Shown here: positions 21,288 through 35,184 of the stretch, in pieces
Position numbering within the stretch: position 1 is the stretch's first letter
Layout of the letters: each line of letters opens with the position of its first letter
Origin: Paralvinella palmiformis
Taxonomy: Eukaryota; Annelida; Polychaeta; Terebellida; Alvinellidae
Direction of reading: 5' to 3'
DNA length: 64,000 nt
NCBI GenBank assembly: GCA_025642065.1
Contig: JAODUP010000477.1
Location: 248,001-312,000, forward strand
Position numbers and translations under genes: made by a program
Notes under the pieces: model-generated
Database searches by the model: none
The model's input: the letters and a program-made list of their open reading frames with translations, nothing else
Told to the model about the DNA's origin: nothing

Positions 21288-24200
21288 GATTGTCACCAAA
21301 TATCAGAGCAACATTACCGGGAATATATATAGTTGGTGGAGTTGACAAAATCAACTTCCTGATGTCTTGTATATGTAAATTGTACACAACCTTGAGATAA
21401 AACTTGGAATTACGCAAATACATTTTTAAGGTCGTTCTTATTTTTATAGACTTTAATTGTTACGAGTTAAGTACATCAATGCAAAGAAGAGTGACTTCAT
21501 AAAAAGTTTATGTTGGACAAGTTAATATTTTGTTGGGCTCACCTGCTCCAGGCTAATTGGCTTGAGATATAATTAATCATTTTATGGCATTAATTTCAAT
21601 GCTCAGGTTTCAGAACACAACTGATAACTCATTTCACTTCTTCTATTTTTAGCTGTGGATTAAAGCTGCTGGCGCCATATCCGAGATGATTTATATGTGA
21701 AGGTGCTCATCCTTTTATTTAGGTCAGCTGTGGCAACGTGACCTTCAGGTCTCAAATACCCAGGGGCAATGGTCATCACTGGTGGCTATAGCGCGGCAAC
21801 GGTCTACTTTACTTGAAGCGCTCAGGTTGCTGAGAGTGTATGAATGATGGCGTGGTCTATTGTTTGGATGTGTGAAGCACATACTTGGTTAAGAAAGGCC
21901 TCTATTGTGTTGGCTTTGTGGCTACAGGCAGCGTCCACTAGTGGTCTGTATTTTGCTGCTATAAAACATGTTATAGTATTATAGCAAATCTAAAATGAAG
22001 GATGAAATACCCCTCAAACTAGCAGGTTGGGGAGTATATATACATTCTGTGGGGGGGGGGGGTCTGTTGTCAAAGGTTTTATCACTTTGGTCATGGTGAT
22101 GCTAACTCTAAACAAAATATTGAAAAGCATGGAATCTGTATACTGACAGTAACAGAGAACACAGAATAATCCAATAATACCAGATAACACATAACAGTCC
22201 ACCATTACCAGATAACACATAACAGTCCACCAATACCAGATAACACATAACAGTCCACCAATACCAGATAACACATAACAGTCCACCAATACCATATAAC
22301 ATATAACAGTCCACCAATACCAGATAACACATAACAGTCCACCAATACCATATAACTTATAACAATCCACCAATACCAGATAACATATAACAGTCCACCA
22401 ATACCAGATAACATATAACAGTCCACCAATACCAGATAACTTATAACAGTCCACCAATACCAGATAACACATAACAGTCCACCAATACCATATAACTTAT
22501 AACAATCCACCAATACCAGATAACTTATAACAATCCACCAATACAGATAACTTATAACAGTCCACCAATACCAGATAACATATAACAGTCCACCAATACC
22601 AGATAACTTATAACAGTCCACCAATACCAGATAACATATAACAGTCCACCAATACCAGATAACATATAACAGTCCACCAATACCATATAACATATAACAG
22701 TCCACCAATACCAGATAACTTATAACAGTCCACCAATACCAGATAACATATAACAGTCCACCAATACCAGATAACATATAACAGTCCACCAATACCAGAT
22801 AACTTATAACAGTCCACCAATACCAGATAACATATAACAGTCCACCAATACCAGATAACATATAACAGTCCACCAATACCAGATAACACATAACAGTTCA
22901 CCAATATCAGATAACTTATAACAGTCCACCAATACCAGATAACTTATAACAGTCCACCAATACCAGATAACTTATAACAATCCACCAATACCATATAACA
23001 TATAACAGTCCACCAATACCATATAACATATAACAGTCCACCAATACCAGATAACTTATAACAGTCCACCAATACAGATAACTTATAACAGTCCACCAAT
23101 ACAGATAACTTATAACAGTCCACCAATACCATATAACATATAACAGTCCACCAATACCAGATAACATATAACAGTCCACCAATACCAGATAACATATAAC
23201 AGTCCACCAATACAGATAACATATAACAGTCCACCAATACCATATAACATATAACAGTCCACCAATACCAGATAACACATAACAGTCCACCAATACCAGA
23301 TAACTTATAACAGTCCACCAATACCAGATAACACAGAACATGTGCACCAATATCAAAAAAAGTTAATAGGATGTCCTTGGAAATGGGAACATATCTCTTT
23401 ACAAGTTTATTCATCATCTGCGTTATTAAATATTAAACTTCACATTAGTCTTGACCAAATTTATAGACCTGTGCAGTCTGATGCAACTCCCCTGCAGACC
23501 GTTACCCATTCCAGATGGCAGTCAGTTAAAGAGACATAAACCACAATCATCTATATTGTCCAATCAAACAGACAATTACGGACAAATCAGCCAGAGATCA
23601 GCCAGAAAGTCAGTAGGCTTGAAACCGAGAACATCCGCATCCGACATTCCAATATGTCACACAATGCACACAGCTCGTAGCATGCATCACTGAAGGTTAA
23701 GATGTAGTTAGAACAGCGGGGGGGGGGGGGGGGGTTTACTTGGCATTTTGGGTGGCACTTCGTGGCCATCTATTGCGTTTATTGTGACATCTAAAGTCAC
23801 GCCCCTTACATATGGCTCACTCTGACTACAGACGGCGAGCTGTGACTGTACCGATGTTAAAAAGGCCTCAGAAGGGATCAGACTCGTGTAGGGGATCAAG
23901 CGGAAGGATTGGGCTTTGAGAGGGGATCAGCCTCACGGAGAAGCCAAGCTTATAGAAATGGCAAGGCTCGTGGACGGGATCAGCATCGTAGAGCGGACTT
24001 TGGGCTTGTAATAATACTAAATAGTCGGTGTAATGCCATGTTCTATTTCAGCATTGTAAAGGTGCCACTGATCAAAGATAAAAGCGAGCTCAACCTGATA
24101 TGATTGAAGGAATCAGGCCCGTAGAAAGCTAAATATATCAGCTGTCAACTATAATAGCCATTGAAGGCTGGCTAGCCATTTCTCTATTTAGCAGCAGACA

Positions 24201-24573
24201 ACATCATTCATACCACATCTAAGCCGACATCTAGCCAATTAAGGAAAGATGTAGCAGCGATCACATCATATTTCACACATCCAGCCATTACATTCATGAT
24301 ATCATCGTTAGCAGTCGCAAAAGTATGACAGGATGAATGGACCATCAGGGAAAGACATCCTCAAGTCAGATTCGCATTGTGTTGGGAGTTGGCGACGTCT
24401 TGTGAGACAGTAACAGCCCTCTACATAACACTGACGCAGGTGGAATGTTCAAATTTGGTAATTAAAACTACTTTCATTGTGAGTGGCCCTTTCTCTCTAC
24501 TCCTGGTACAAACTAATGGACACTTATTGTGAGTGCTCTCCTACAGTCTGGTACAAACTGTGTACTATGTTCA
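21288..24573. repeat. Tandem segmental duplication, copy B (3.29 kb)
   Basis: Direct repeat of 18936-21287. The extra ~930 bp is almost entirely the expanded 28-bp minisatellite, plus a longer G-tract (23718-23735) and an extra short duplication (AGATCAGCCAG-type) near 23590. After 24573 the sequence diverges (CTTTGTGCTCTC). Confidence 0.95.
22171..23350. repeat. 28-bp minisatellite, about 42 units (copy B)
   Basis: Same unit as in copy A, expanded more than fourfold, with 27-bp units (AATACAGATAAC) and CATATAAC variants that are absent or rare in A. The end units (…CAGATAACACAGAAYATGTG) are the same in both copies, so the growth was internal. The antisense open frame of 228 codons (22205-22891) is a repeat artefact. 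Confidence 0.97.
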
Positions 24574-25980
24574 CTTTGTGCTCTCACTCTCTCTCCCCTC
24601 TAAGTTTTTTCATTGCAACTTGTTAGAGTATATGGATGGCCTTTGATGTTCCTCCGACTTATTCCTACAATAACTACAGCCTTCACATGATCCTGTGTTA
24701 TCATATCACCATTGGACAAAAATTCAGTTTGTATGCTCTCACCTCAGAATACCCTTTTTAATCATCTCCAGTAACAAACACCTAGGTTGAACAAAGAACT
24801 GTATTACCTTTACATAAAGCCACTAAGTGTGGGACCACTAACCATCTCAGTTAGTCTAATAATTGTCACACAGCTCTTAATAAACCAATTATAATAATCC
24901 TGTTACTGATTATTCCACTGGTAATTTATACTTAACGAGGCACAGTAATGGAGACATGGATAAAGGGATAGTTTTGCAGCTAGGAAGTTCATCATCATCA
25001 TCATCATCATCACACAGATACTATACAACTCAGTTTATATGAATAACACACACTAAACCCCTTACCCCTCCCAGTGAGGTATCCTGTTAACAGTCTCCTT
25101 ACTGACAATGTTAATACTTTGTACCGAGCTTGTTTAGTCCATAATTTATACAGCCCTCTAAAAGTAAAACTCTTTTATTTTGGCTACAAATACATTGGAA
25201 AAGTCTTTAAAATGTTCCAATTACCACTGAAATGCTGGAAATAATGATGTTTCTGGAATCCATCAATTTAGACATCCACTGAATTCTCAGGCGACTGATT
25301 TTGTTCTCTGACATGATAGGTCGCCACCGAAAGCCCAAGAAAATGAAATTTTTACCTTGTAAAATCTACACATTTTTTACATAATATTCTTTGGTAAACA
25401 GAGAAAAACAATTTACTGCATTTGTTTGTAGCCTGGTAGTCTGACACCCATGTGTCTCCCTCCATCCACACAGTTGTAATTCAGTAACTGGCAGAGATGT
25501 AAATTGCAGTGTTAGAATGCACTGGTCCATAAAACAGTACGCTGTAGATCCCGGTGTGAGAGAGAACAGGTGGGTCATGAAAGCTTGACTGGCGCCCGGT
25601 GAAATGTTCTGCTGATCAGTGGTCAGAAAGAGAAATCATTACAGCAAGACTACAGCCACAATTTAAGGCAAATAATATTTTATTAATGGTTAAAAGACAA
25701 TTCCACTAAAACTTTCATTTGTTAGCCGAGCACACACAAACCAAATTAGTAACATATTGTTAATCCATCAATATATAAATATGTACATAGATTAAAATCA
25801 TCATAATAAGCAGGGATCAGCAGGTTTGAAGACAAATAATAAAAATAAACAATTAATCGAAAAATTACACTTCATCTGTGAATGACCTCAAGAATTAATA
25901 CAATTTAGTGATGTAAAAATATTTAAATAAAATACTGTCTTACAGTTTCTTTTGTGTATTAATGATGGGTTAAATGGTCT
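24574..25980. other. Non-coding stretch
   Basis: Right flank of the tandem duplication. Contains an (ATC)n tract at 24990-25012. No exon recognised. Confidence 0.5.
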
Positions 25981-25984
25981 CCAA

Positions 25985-26078
25985 ATATAGTGAGACAGAT
26001 GAAACACCTTTTTGACATAGACCAACAGCTTAAGGCACTGAACCCAGGTGCTACAGATATGTGGTCAACCTCACTATT
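25985..26078 (-). mobile_element. SINE family 3 copy
   Basis: On the minus strand: GTTGACCACATATCTGTAGC, ACCTGGGTTCAGTGCC (B-box), GTCTATGTCAAAAAGGTGTT, TCATCTGTCTCAC, matching the head and middle of 44790-44965. Confidence 0.6.
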
Positions 26079-28226
26079 ATATGTGTACATGTATAATATA
26101 AATGTTTTAATATAGTTCTCATGATAACGAATTTTCTAACTGGTAATAATAAATATTTTATAAATATAGAAATTCAAGATGATTGACCCTGTTCTCTTAT
26201 TTGGTAGGAAACACCCTCTATGTTTAAAACTGACTTGATGGTAGCTGACAATATTCAAGGTATAATTTTAGCATGTATCATCACATTAACCTCCTTCAGA
26301 AAAACATCTTTTGTAATGCACATCCACATTAGTTATGGAGCTTAAATAAACAAAAATAATATTTGCTTCTTTTCTTCCAAGCAAATGTGGCCAGGATCAA
26401 TAAGCAAAATTTATTAATATTTGATGCTAAAATGAGGGTTACTTTGAGTACACATTAATAGATGTGAAAATGTGTTTCTGTAATTTAGCGCAATTTCTCA
26501 GTTAATCAAACCTCTACATCAACAGCATATGTGGGAAATCGCACAAACATATTCAATTTAACAAGACGCACCCATTAGTGTCTCTTCAGTTCTATTTACT
26601 AACCTGACTGAGATCTGAGATATAGGAATAATTATAAAAGCGATCAATTATATTTGGATGATATCCAAAATCAGCTCATCACATTCCAGTATGTAGACAT
26701 TTAGCTAGATATCAGCCAAACGCATTAGACAATGTACGAGACCATTAGGCCACACGATGACAAAGTAATGCATGACCTCGAAGATAACCTTCAAAGTAAT
26801 AAAACCTAATTTCGTCATATCGACTGTGGCCTCTGCTGAAAACTTTAGCCGAAATATTAACATCTTATTCCCGTTCATGATGTTAATATATTGAAAGATA
26901 ACCTACGATATCCATGAGAGTATACCTTTAATTGGACAGGACCAAAATAATGTTGAACCAGACTTCATCAGTCCATGTACACATCAGTCCATTTACATCT
27001 TGACATCTATCAGGACCTGAGTGAGCAGACCTGGAGTAACCTTTTCTGATGATATGAACGAGTTGAAGATAATACCTGTTGTCTTTCTCCTTTACATATT
27101 CATAAAGTCTTTTGGCGTTATGGTACATCGGATGACAAGAATCCCCGGGTGAATCTCCAAAGAGACGAATACAGCAACAACGATGTCACATGATTTCAGG
27201 GACGTCATGGACCTGGTAGTCTTCTGTACAGAAACAAAGCGGCATGCATGTCAGCTGCCATAAAACAGGAGAGAGATATCTGTCAACAGACAGGAAATAC
27301 GGATATCACACAATGTTATGATAAAGCATATAACGTCCCACCTTGTGATAAGCCATCTCTTGTGAAGATTTATTGCATACTTTATGGAGAAATGTCACGG
27401 ATCAGGTAAGGATTACCATACAGTGTTGTTGGTCGGAGCTCAACAACGAGGTAATGGATATGAGATAGAAAGACAAAGCTGATAACAACGTTACCTATAT
27501 TCTAATGGATACATAATGTCCAGTTACCACTGGCTCAGTGTGACGTAATCTGACTGGAATTGGATTCTTTGCAAAATAAAATAACTTCATTAGAATAGAT
27601 TAGGTACATGAGTGGATAATATGCTGAAACTGAAATGTGCATGAAAGCACCACTCTACATGTGTGTATACATCCATGAACGTGAGCAGGTGTCCATGTGT
27701 GTGTAGCTAATCATGACATGTTCAAAATAAAATCGTTTCTGAAATTATTAAAATTAAGCTTTTATTAATACACTAGTATACATATTGATAAATACATATA
27801 AACATATATGTGCAAACATAAAACGTATTTATGTACAAGTAATGCACACACACACACACACACACACAGTGTCAGCTTATTCCCTCAAGATAAAAGCCAT
27901 CCTGTAACAGTAAAGACTGGTTATTGAACATCGGCTCGTTGACAGTTAAACTGTTAACAAATTAGAATGTGGGCAAACAAGAAAGCTTTCCCCAGTTAGT
28001 TGATGAGCAAACAAGCAGCAAGGCGGTGCTGCCAATCCCAGAAGATCCCCAGGGAGCACACAGTTAGAACCTCTGTAATGACTGACAGCAATCTGTTATA
28101 GTTGGAGAACGGCCCAGTCTCCGAGTAAGCTGACAGTAGGCAATATTTGTTGGCCCGAGGTTAGACCATGTGGGAACAATGAGTAGAAAATCTGTAACAT
28201 TAAAACTGTTTCTGTTTGTTCATTAG

Positions 28227-28281
<55 letters not shown>

Positions 28282-30600
28282 TGGATTTATGGAGGTATAC
28301 GTAGTATATACACCATGTGTTTCTGTTTCGTTATAATTGTTTACTTCAGCTTCAATAAAAATAACTAAAGCTGCCAATCAATCACCTAGTCACTCAACTA
28401 GCTAGTCAATCAGTCACCTGATCAGTTAATCATCATGATAATCAGTAACTTGGTCAAATAGTCTGTAATTAGTTAGTTTTCCATCTGTTAGTCCATATGC
28501 CCATCCATCCATCCATCCATCCGTCCATCAATCTATTTATCCATGCTTTTATCAATTCATCCTTCTATTCAAACCTAATCCACCTCCACCCATTGAACAA
28601 TGGACCAACCCCCCCCCCCTCTCTCTATCTGTCTATCTACTTGACAGACTAGAGTTTGTCCATGAGTGACAATTGGAAATGAACATCAGTCCACAGGGAA
28701 ATAGTCTGTTCTGACCATGCCATTGTTAATCTGTCCAGAGTGTGTTCTTGTTTCTTGACAGTTTGTCCACCGAGAAGGATCTGATTAAATAGTCAATAAC
28801 AATATGAACGTATAGTTAAAAACATGATATTTACAGCTGTACTTTATCCAACACCAGGTGGCTTGAAAAAGAAAGTGAGACAATCTGCTTTTGATTAATG
28901 CAGCAAATAGTAAACAAAACACGAACACTGCATACATAACCAGAGAGAAATACAGAAGTCCAAAAATCACCTATCTCAAATGGTTAAAAAGTCACTGCTC
29001 AAAATCACTGAAATTTCCCAACAAGTTTACCAGAAATTTTAATTATAAACGAGTGTTCTACCAACAATTGAAACTAATCACTCCAGCTGCATGCAGGTTG
29101 TATGCTTCTTAATTGGCAGTCAAATGTCTTTCGTGAAGGACTGACAATAGATGATATAAGTTAACAGAGCATCAAATCGAATGAATATTGCACAACAACA
29201 ACAAAAAAAACAACCTCAACATACACAAATTATGTCAGACATCTTTTACTAATCACCAAACAATGACAGAATCATCTTCATCCTTAAAGTAGAGTACGCC
29301 CACAGCCAGTAACAGAACATACGAGTAATCTTCCCTGTTCTGCTCGGAACAGCCTTAATAAAGTCACACACAGGTCTGATACTGTAGACCAGATGGCTGA
29401 AACTATGATAACCATGATGGCTTGTGATGATTGATGACAGATAGAACATTGTGTTATATTACAGTAAAAGCGCATCCGATCTGATCCCAGCTGATGTTAG
29501 AAAACTAACGTTTGTTAGTTTTATTTGTTGTTATTGTCGTTGATTGTCAACAATGTAATCAACTCTAATACTTTAATCGAGATTCAAAAATGGCTGAAAT
29601 TTTTTAACTATTTAAATTTGCAGTATTAATAATAGCCTGTAACATTAAAACATTTCTATAGAGTTATAATAAAGCTTCAATGCGCTTCTAAAATCAAACA
29701 CATACATGCATGAGTTAATAATGATTCTATTTAAGTTTTGTTATGTTATGTTATAATGATTTCCTGTTAAATTTTGATTAAATTCTTATCCTTGTATTAA
29801 TACATTTTGCATCACATCATCATCATCACCATCATCATCACCAGCTGTATTTTCCAAGATAAAATCTACTCTGTGGCAATGACACATCTGAGGAGTGTCA
29901 GTGAGTGAGTAAGTGAGTACAATTCTCCATTTTTATTGCGTTTCGTTGATTTCTGGTGGTCACTTTACGACAGTACAAGTTAAAAATTTACCCACAAATG
30001 AACTCCACAAAGTGATCACTTTGTAAAGAAGACTATCTATTTTACTACGGAAGAGGCAGGTGACAAAGTGTGACAGATAATTCTGTGGTCTTCATTAACG
30101 CAACACCGTAGTCAATTCTTTAGCTGTTTTAAATGTGAAGGTTAAACGAGTTCTTAACCTGACAGTATTCACCTGTTTCCAACTCGCCTTACAGAAAGAA
30201 ATTGTTCCACTTGCTAACTGAACCCTATTCTGTTAAATGGCAAGAACTTTCAAATATCGGATACGTATGAGTACCAAGACAAACGTACACGAGTAAAGAA
30301 AACATAATTACCTCAGTCCATTAGTAGGAGTGCCATTAGTACTTAAGGCAGAGAGAATATCGTGACATATAATACACGGAGCTGGGATATTTTTCGGTGA
30401 TGGACTTTATTTCCAGTACTCTGTAGACTTGTATTGTATTGGAAGTGACCTGACAGGGAAATCCCACAAGTCTGCTGCCGTGTAGGCAACAATCAACAAT
30501 CAACTGACAGAATACTGACAACAGCAGTACTTGGTCAGTCTGATTACATCACAACAGCGACAAGGGTAGCACTTACATCATGGCTTATAGTAGTAGCCAG
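26079..30600. other. Non-coding stretch with microsatellites
   Basis: About 4.5 kb. Microsatellites: (CA)n 27846-27869, (TA)n 28229-28279, (ATCC)n 28498-28523, C-tract 28608-28619, (CAT)n-rich 29815-29844. No exon recognised. Confidence 0.5.
28229..28279. repeat. (TA)n microsatellite
   Basis: About 25 TA units. Confidence 0.95.
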
Positions 30601-30614
30601 ATTGCATTACACGA

Positions 30615-30705
30615 TTGGAGGGTGTTCTGATGGTACAGTGGTTAGTGCATTGTCCTGCAAAGCTTTACGCTGTAGGTTTGAACCCGGCCGACATTATACC
30701 TGTAT
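30615..30705 (+). mobile_element. tRNA-derived SINE head, family 1-like
   Basis: A-box GTTCTGATGGTACAGTGGTT (30624-30643) and B-box TAGGTTTGAACCCGG (30673-30687), about 45 bp apart. This is the best-preserved Pol III promoter in the window. The downstream tail is short and unmatched. Confidence 0.6.
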
Positions 30706-31341
30706 TTATTTTCCTACCAGCTGTAGTAACAACAGAAATGATTAAAGATAAATTTATCAGCTACTAGGGCTAACAATCGCTCCACCTCATCATCACCACC
30801 ATCACCACCACATCACTAATTATCATCAAAATGCCACCCATAAAAGAGGCAACGTCAATAAAATTAGACACCTTCCAGTTCCATGCAAAACAGACCCAGC
30901 ACTCAATTCACACACCAAGGAAGTTGGAACCCTAGCCGATAGTTAAGGTGTTAAATCCTAATCTCTTGACGGTTTTCTGTCGCCTTAAAGAGTGGCCTGA
31001 TAATATGGCAGGCATATCAGGCTTCCCTCCAGTGTAAGTCGAACACAATACAGCGTTAGCGCTGAGCAAAAAGGGATCAAGTTGATGTATCAGAATCCAA
31101 ATCTACGTTGTAATCAGAAATGTGCCATCATGGGGATATCTCTCTTCGAGGCAGCTTGATCACTGGGGTCGGCTAGATAATGATGTAATGGAGTAGGATT
31201 TAACAGAGTCCCGAAATCTTTGCCCAAATCACACGCCAGCAGAGAGACTATTATACGAGACACACATAGATCATCGCTATTAAATAGAAGGCTATACGTA
31301 ATTCTGTTGTTGTTGTTGAATGAAGTAAACCCCCCCCTCCA

Positions 31342-31373
<32 letters not shown>

Positions 31374-32542
31374 GACATAAACCAATTTGAAAATTTAGGG
31401 ATGGATACATCCGATGCAGCAGACAAGTCTTGTCCTAGACATCCTTCAGATTTCAGAACAACAACAACAAAAAATAGGCTAATCTTGATTGCGGAGGCAC
31501 TGAGAGCCAGACTTTTTGGTGGAGCTGATTGTGAAGAGACTGATTATATTTTATGTGGCCATCCATCCTTAAGCCTCCACCAGACTGAAAGGTCGCTTCT
31601 AGTTCTACCTGAATTATCGAAAGCTAATCAACAACAATGTGTGAATGTCTGTGCTTCTGACGTTTGACTTGCTATGACCAAGAAATAGATACTTCTTAAA
31701 CTAGTGTTACACAAAATCTATAATGAATAGTCAAGACTAGCAATGTTAAGGGAGTGACTGTATAATACATACAAAAAAAAGATCGTCATTCTAAGAGTTG
31801 GTCCAATAGTTCGATGCTATTCATTATGAACTGCTGGAATCTAATCACATGATAACTTCCAGTATTTATCATTCACTCCTCACCAAGTGAATGCCAAGCA
31901 TCATCATAAAGTAAACAGAAAGTAGATGTTTTCTACCAAGACCAAATTAGACAGCATGCTGTACAGGCAATGCTACACCATTAATTAATTACTTCAATTG
32001 GAAGCTGATATCTTGCCCACTGTACACTTCAGGTGCTGCCCCTAGTGATTACTAACTTTTCCAAAGCCTTTAAAGTTCTGGATAAATTACAATGGAAGAG
32101 AGAAGGAAAAAAAGCCATTGGCAATATGTTTTTTTTAATTAAAGCTGGTAACGTTTCAAGGAAAAATAAATATCTATTGGCTGAAAATAAATATGACAAA
32201 ATGAGGTTTTCGGAAGAAAACACAAACAAGAGAGAAACCAACACATTTCAATAAGGACAGGATGTGTACAGTGTGTTCAATAATACAGTGAAGATTATAG
32301 AAACTCTTATGGAGCATGAGCCATAAATAAGATTTTCGAGACTAAATAACAAGACGCTGTTTATCAAATGCCATGAAATAATGGCATCCAGTTTAGAAAA
32401 TAATGAAGCCAAACAATCTCCTTATTCTACCCAGACATCACAAGATTATAGAAAAGCTTTCCTCTATAGTTAAGTTAGTCTTTAAACAATCTATCTATTA
32501 TAGAATTCACACAGAAATAATCTCTCTCGCTCTCACTCTCTC

Positions 32543-32587
<45 letters not shown>

Positions 32588-34880
32588 TATTTTTTTTAAT
32601 TAAAGAGCTAACTGCAGAACGCTCTAGGTTTTTTCCATAAAATAAACTGTAAGAATCACTATTAAGCTGATTTTATCGACTGACATCACATACTTATTGA
32701 ATACACATGTACTAACATACTGTAAACATTTAAAAACATTATATTACATTGACAAAGAATTAATTATAATGAGTGAAATTATGTGCATGAACTTTAAAAC
32801 TTAGAAAAAAGTTAGAAAATGTGTGCACATAATAAACTCTTCACGATACTTGATAGGATAACGCCTCAGCTTCTGAGACTGATAGAGAATAATGGATGGA
32901 AAAATAACATCATGATGAGGCAGTGAACCGAGGCACACCGATGTGAGTAGATAATCCGCCATATCACACTGATAGGTGATTGTATACTGGCTGACAAGAG
33001 TCATAAATATGATTTATAACTGTTCATCTGGATCTCTTCATAGATTCCCGATGGATCCTGCTTAAAATATGACGTAAACTGCATACTGTGGAAGATTAGG
33101 CACTCAGTAGGTGGATACTAAGAGTATAATCATGTGTGGTGTCTATTTTAGAAGATGATCCGTTCACTTGATCCATTTATTTGAAGGTTTGATGGTCTTT
33201 ATTTTAAACAGAATCATTACCTTGTCAATATTCTTACACTTTCTTTGTTCGAACAAAAGAATGTATTATGCAACTTCCTGATTTGTTTCCTCATTGCCAT
33301 TTAATTTAACACCTGGTACTCATCTACAGATGTTTAGGATAAAAGAATGGCTCCAACAGTACCAATATTACTAAAACCCAATGATATAGTTTAAGAAACC
33401 CACTTTAACACTGCCCAGCCTCTCCACCCGAGTCAGGTTATTTCAAATATTTAAAATCCCATTATGAATTAATCAGATTACAAACTAATTGGGTTGAATT
33501 AAAACAATCTTCAGTTTCAGGTAACCAACTTGCAACATTCTTACTGTAATCCGTGCCATACACTTTGTAAACACATACATACGGATAGCCATTACATTTG
33601 GTGTTTATGGCTTAATTGCATACTTGTAATTATTATTATTGAGATAGTAAAGTTTAACATCAAAATTCAAAACATCATTAAATATAACAGTTTTTAACTT
33701 CATGAAGTTAATGTGATAGTAATAATAATATTAATAATTACAAAAAACTTCTATAGTGCCAATATCCTTGGAAAGAATTAAGCTCGGTGGCGCACCTAGT
33801 ACAGGGGTCAGGCAAACTCATAGTCCTTGTACATTAAGGTGAATACTCAGTGGGTTTTTTTAAAACCAAATTCTGTTTTTGGCCTGGAGACATAATAATT
33901 ATCATTAGTGATGTCTTCATGGTCCCACTTTTTGTGTAGAAATAATCTTTCCTATTCCTTTGATATAATGTTGCAAAAGCCTATTGCTCAGTATCCTTGG
34001 ATGGCTTAACATATGACAAAGCTACAATTAACATCCGGTCATTAAAACAATATATAAACTTACTAGAGTCTGATCTCTATAAAGGATATTGGTTTTGTCT
34101 TATATAATCTGGGAGAAATTTGGTATCTTGCTAAATTAGCATTTCTATCTGTGCACCCATTACTTCTCTAGATAACTGTTATGATTATAGTTATGGAAAT
34201 AAAAGCAATCAAATAATTTTGGATTATCAGTGAAATGCACACAAAAAGATCTGTTGATTGTCCAATTATTAATTTCAAAATTTCAACAGATTTTTGGTAG
34301 ATAATGTAACAATGTCATTCACAATTTACAACACCACAAGGATATCAAGGTTAAGGTGGTCAAGATTTTCATACTTTGGGAAGGTTTATCATAATGTGAC
34401 CAATTGTTCGAGGTTTTCAAAAGTTTTATACATCATTTTAAATTTGGGTTACTGTTAGACAAAGTTTTTTGAAAACTGAAAATCTGTCAATAAATTTCAC
34501 TTGGCTTTTCCCTTTTATTTAGAGATGGCTGCTTATACCTGATGATAATTTTGATAAAAAGACTTCTTCACCAGATGGTCAGATAAGTGGGTGAGTGAGT
34601 AAGGATTAACAACACATCAACAACAAATGTGAAATAGTGTTTTCTTCTTTTAGCCACCTTTTACAACATCAACTGTTTAGCCTTAAAGGTGATGGGAAAA
34701 GAAATTTAACATTTCGTGAAGTAAATATAACATAAATATTTTATTCCCTATCAGATGCACTATCACACTCAAAATAATTCTAACCACCACCTATCATAAT
34801 TCCATTAAAATTATCCCCAAATCCTTAATTTCCGAACTTTCACGAGCCATTGCTAGTGTATACTACATTCGCTAGGGGTT
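30706..34880. other. Non-coding stretch with microsatellites
   Basis: Contains a C-tract plus (CT)n/(TA)n (31330-31372), (TC)n/(TA)n (32521-32584) and a hAT-like terminal motif CAGGGGTCAGGCAAACT at 33802-33818 without a visible partner end. No exon recognised. Confidence 0.5.
32521..32584. repeat. (TC)n(TA)n compound microsatellite
   Basis: Imperfect (TC)12, then about 18 TA units. Confidence 0.95.
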
Positions 34881-34881
34881 A

Positions 34882-35184
34882 TTGTGTGACGTCATCTTTG
34901 CCAAACATCATGTAGCGCCACAGCTTGTTTACAAGTATTTTGACCAGTTGACAGACAAAATGTTAGATTCCCAGGAAAGGTTTGACATTATTAGGGATAT
35001 CAAGTCCTACAGCTTTGAACCACTAGCGACAAAGGTCACAGACAGTATTAATTGTGAGGAATTTGAGGTGCCTCATGTGCATAAATGGACACAGAGATGC
35101 TACCTGGGCCGCCAACACATGCCCCGGTTCACAACAAGAGTTGGATTGGTGTGTATTTGTTTGTGTTGGTATAAGTTTAATTGA
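34882..35184 (+). other. Unrecognised 100-codon open frame
   Basis: Begins at a TTG, so it is not a usual eukaryotic start. It contains segments such as KMLDSQERFDIIRDIKSYSF and EEFEVPHVHKWTQRCYL with balanced composition unlike the surrounding low-complexity DNA. It could be a transposon-derived or cryptic exon. An open frame of this length is also expected by chance in 64 kb, and I do not recognise a family. Confidence 0.2.

Noticed and set aside
22205..22891. 228-codon antisense open frame
   Set aside because: It is wholly the 28-bp minisatellite, open in all antisense frames because no unit phase contains a stop. No start, splice or flanking coding support.
30624..30690. Possible functional tRNA gene
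   Set aside because: Good A and B boxes, but the acceptor stem arms do not pair; SINE head more likely.
33802..33818. hAT-type terminal motif CAGGGGTCAGGCAAACT
   Set aside because: No matching inverted end or 8-bp duplication found, so an element cannot be delimited.
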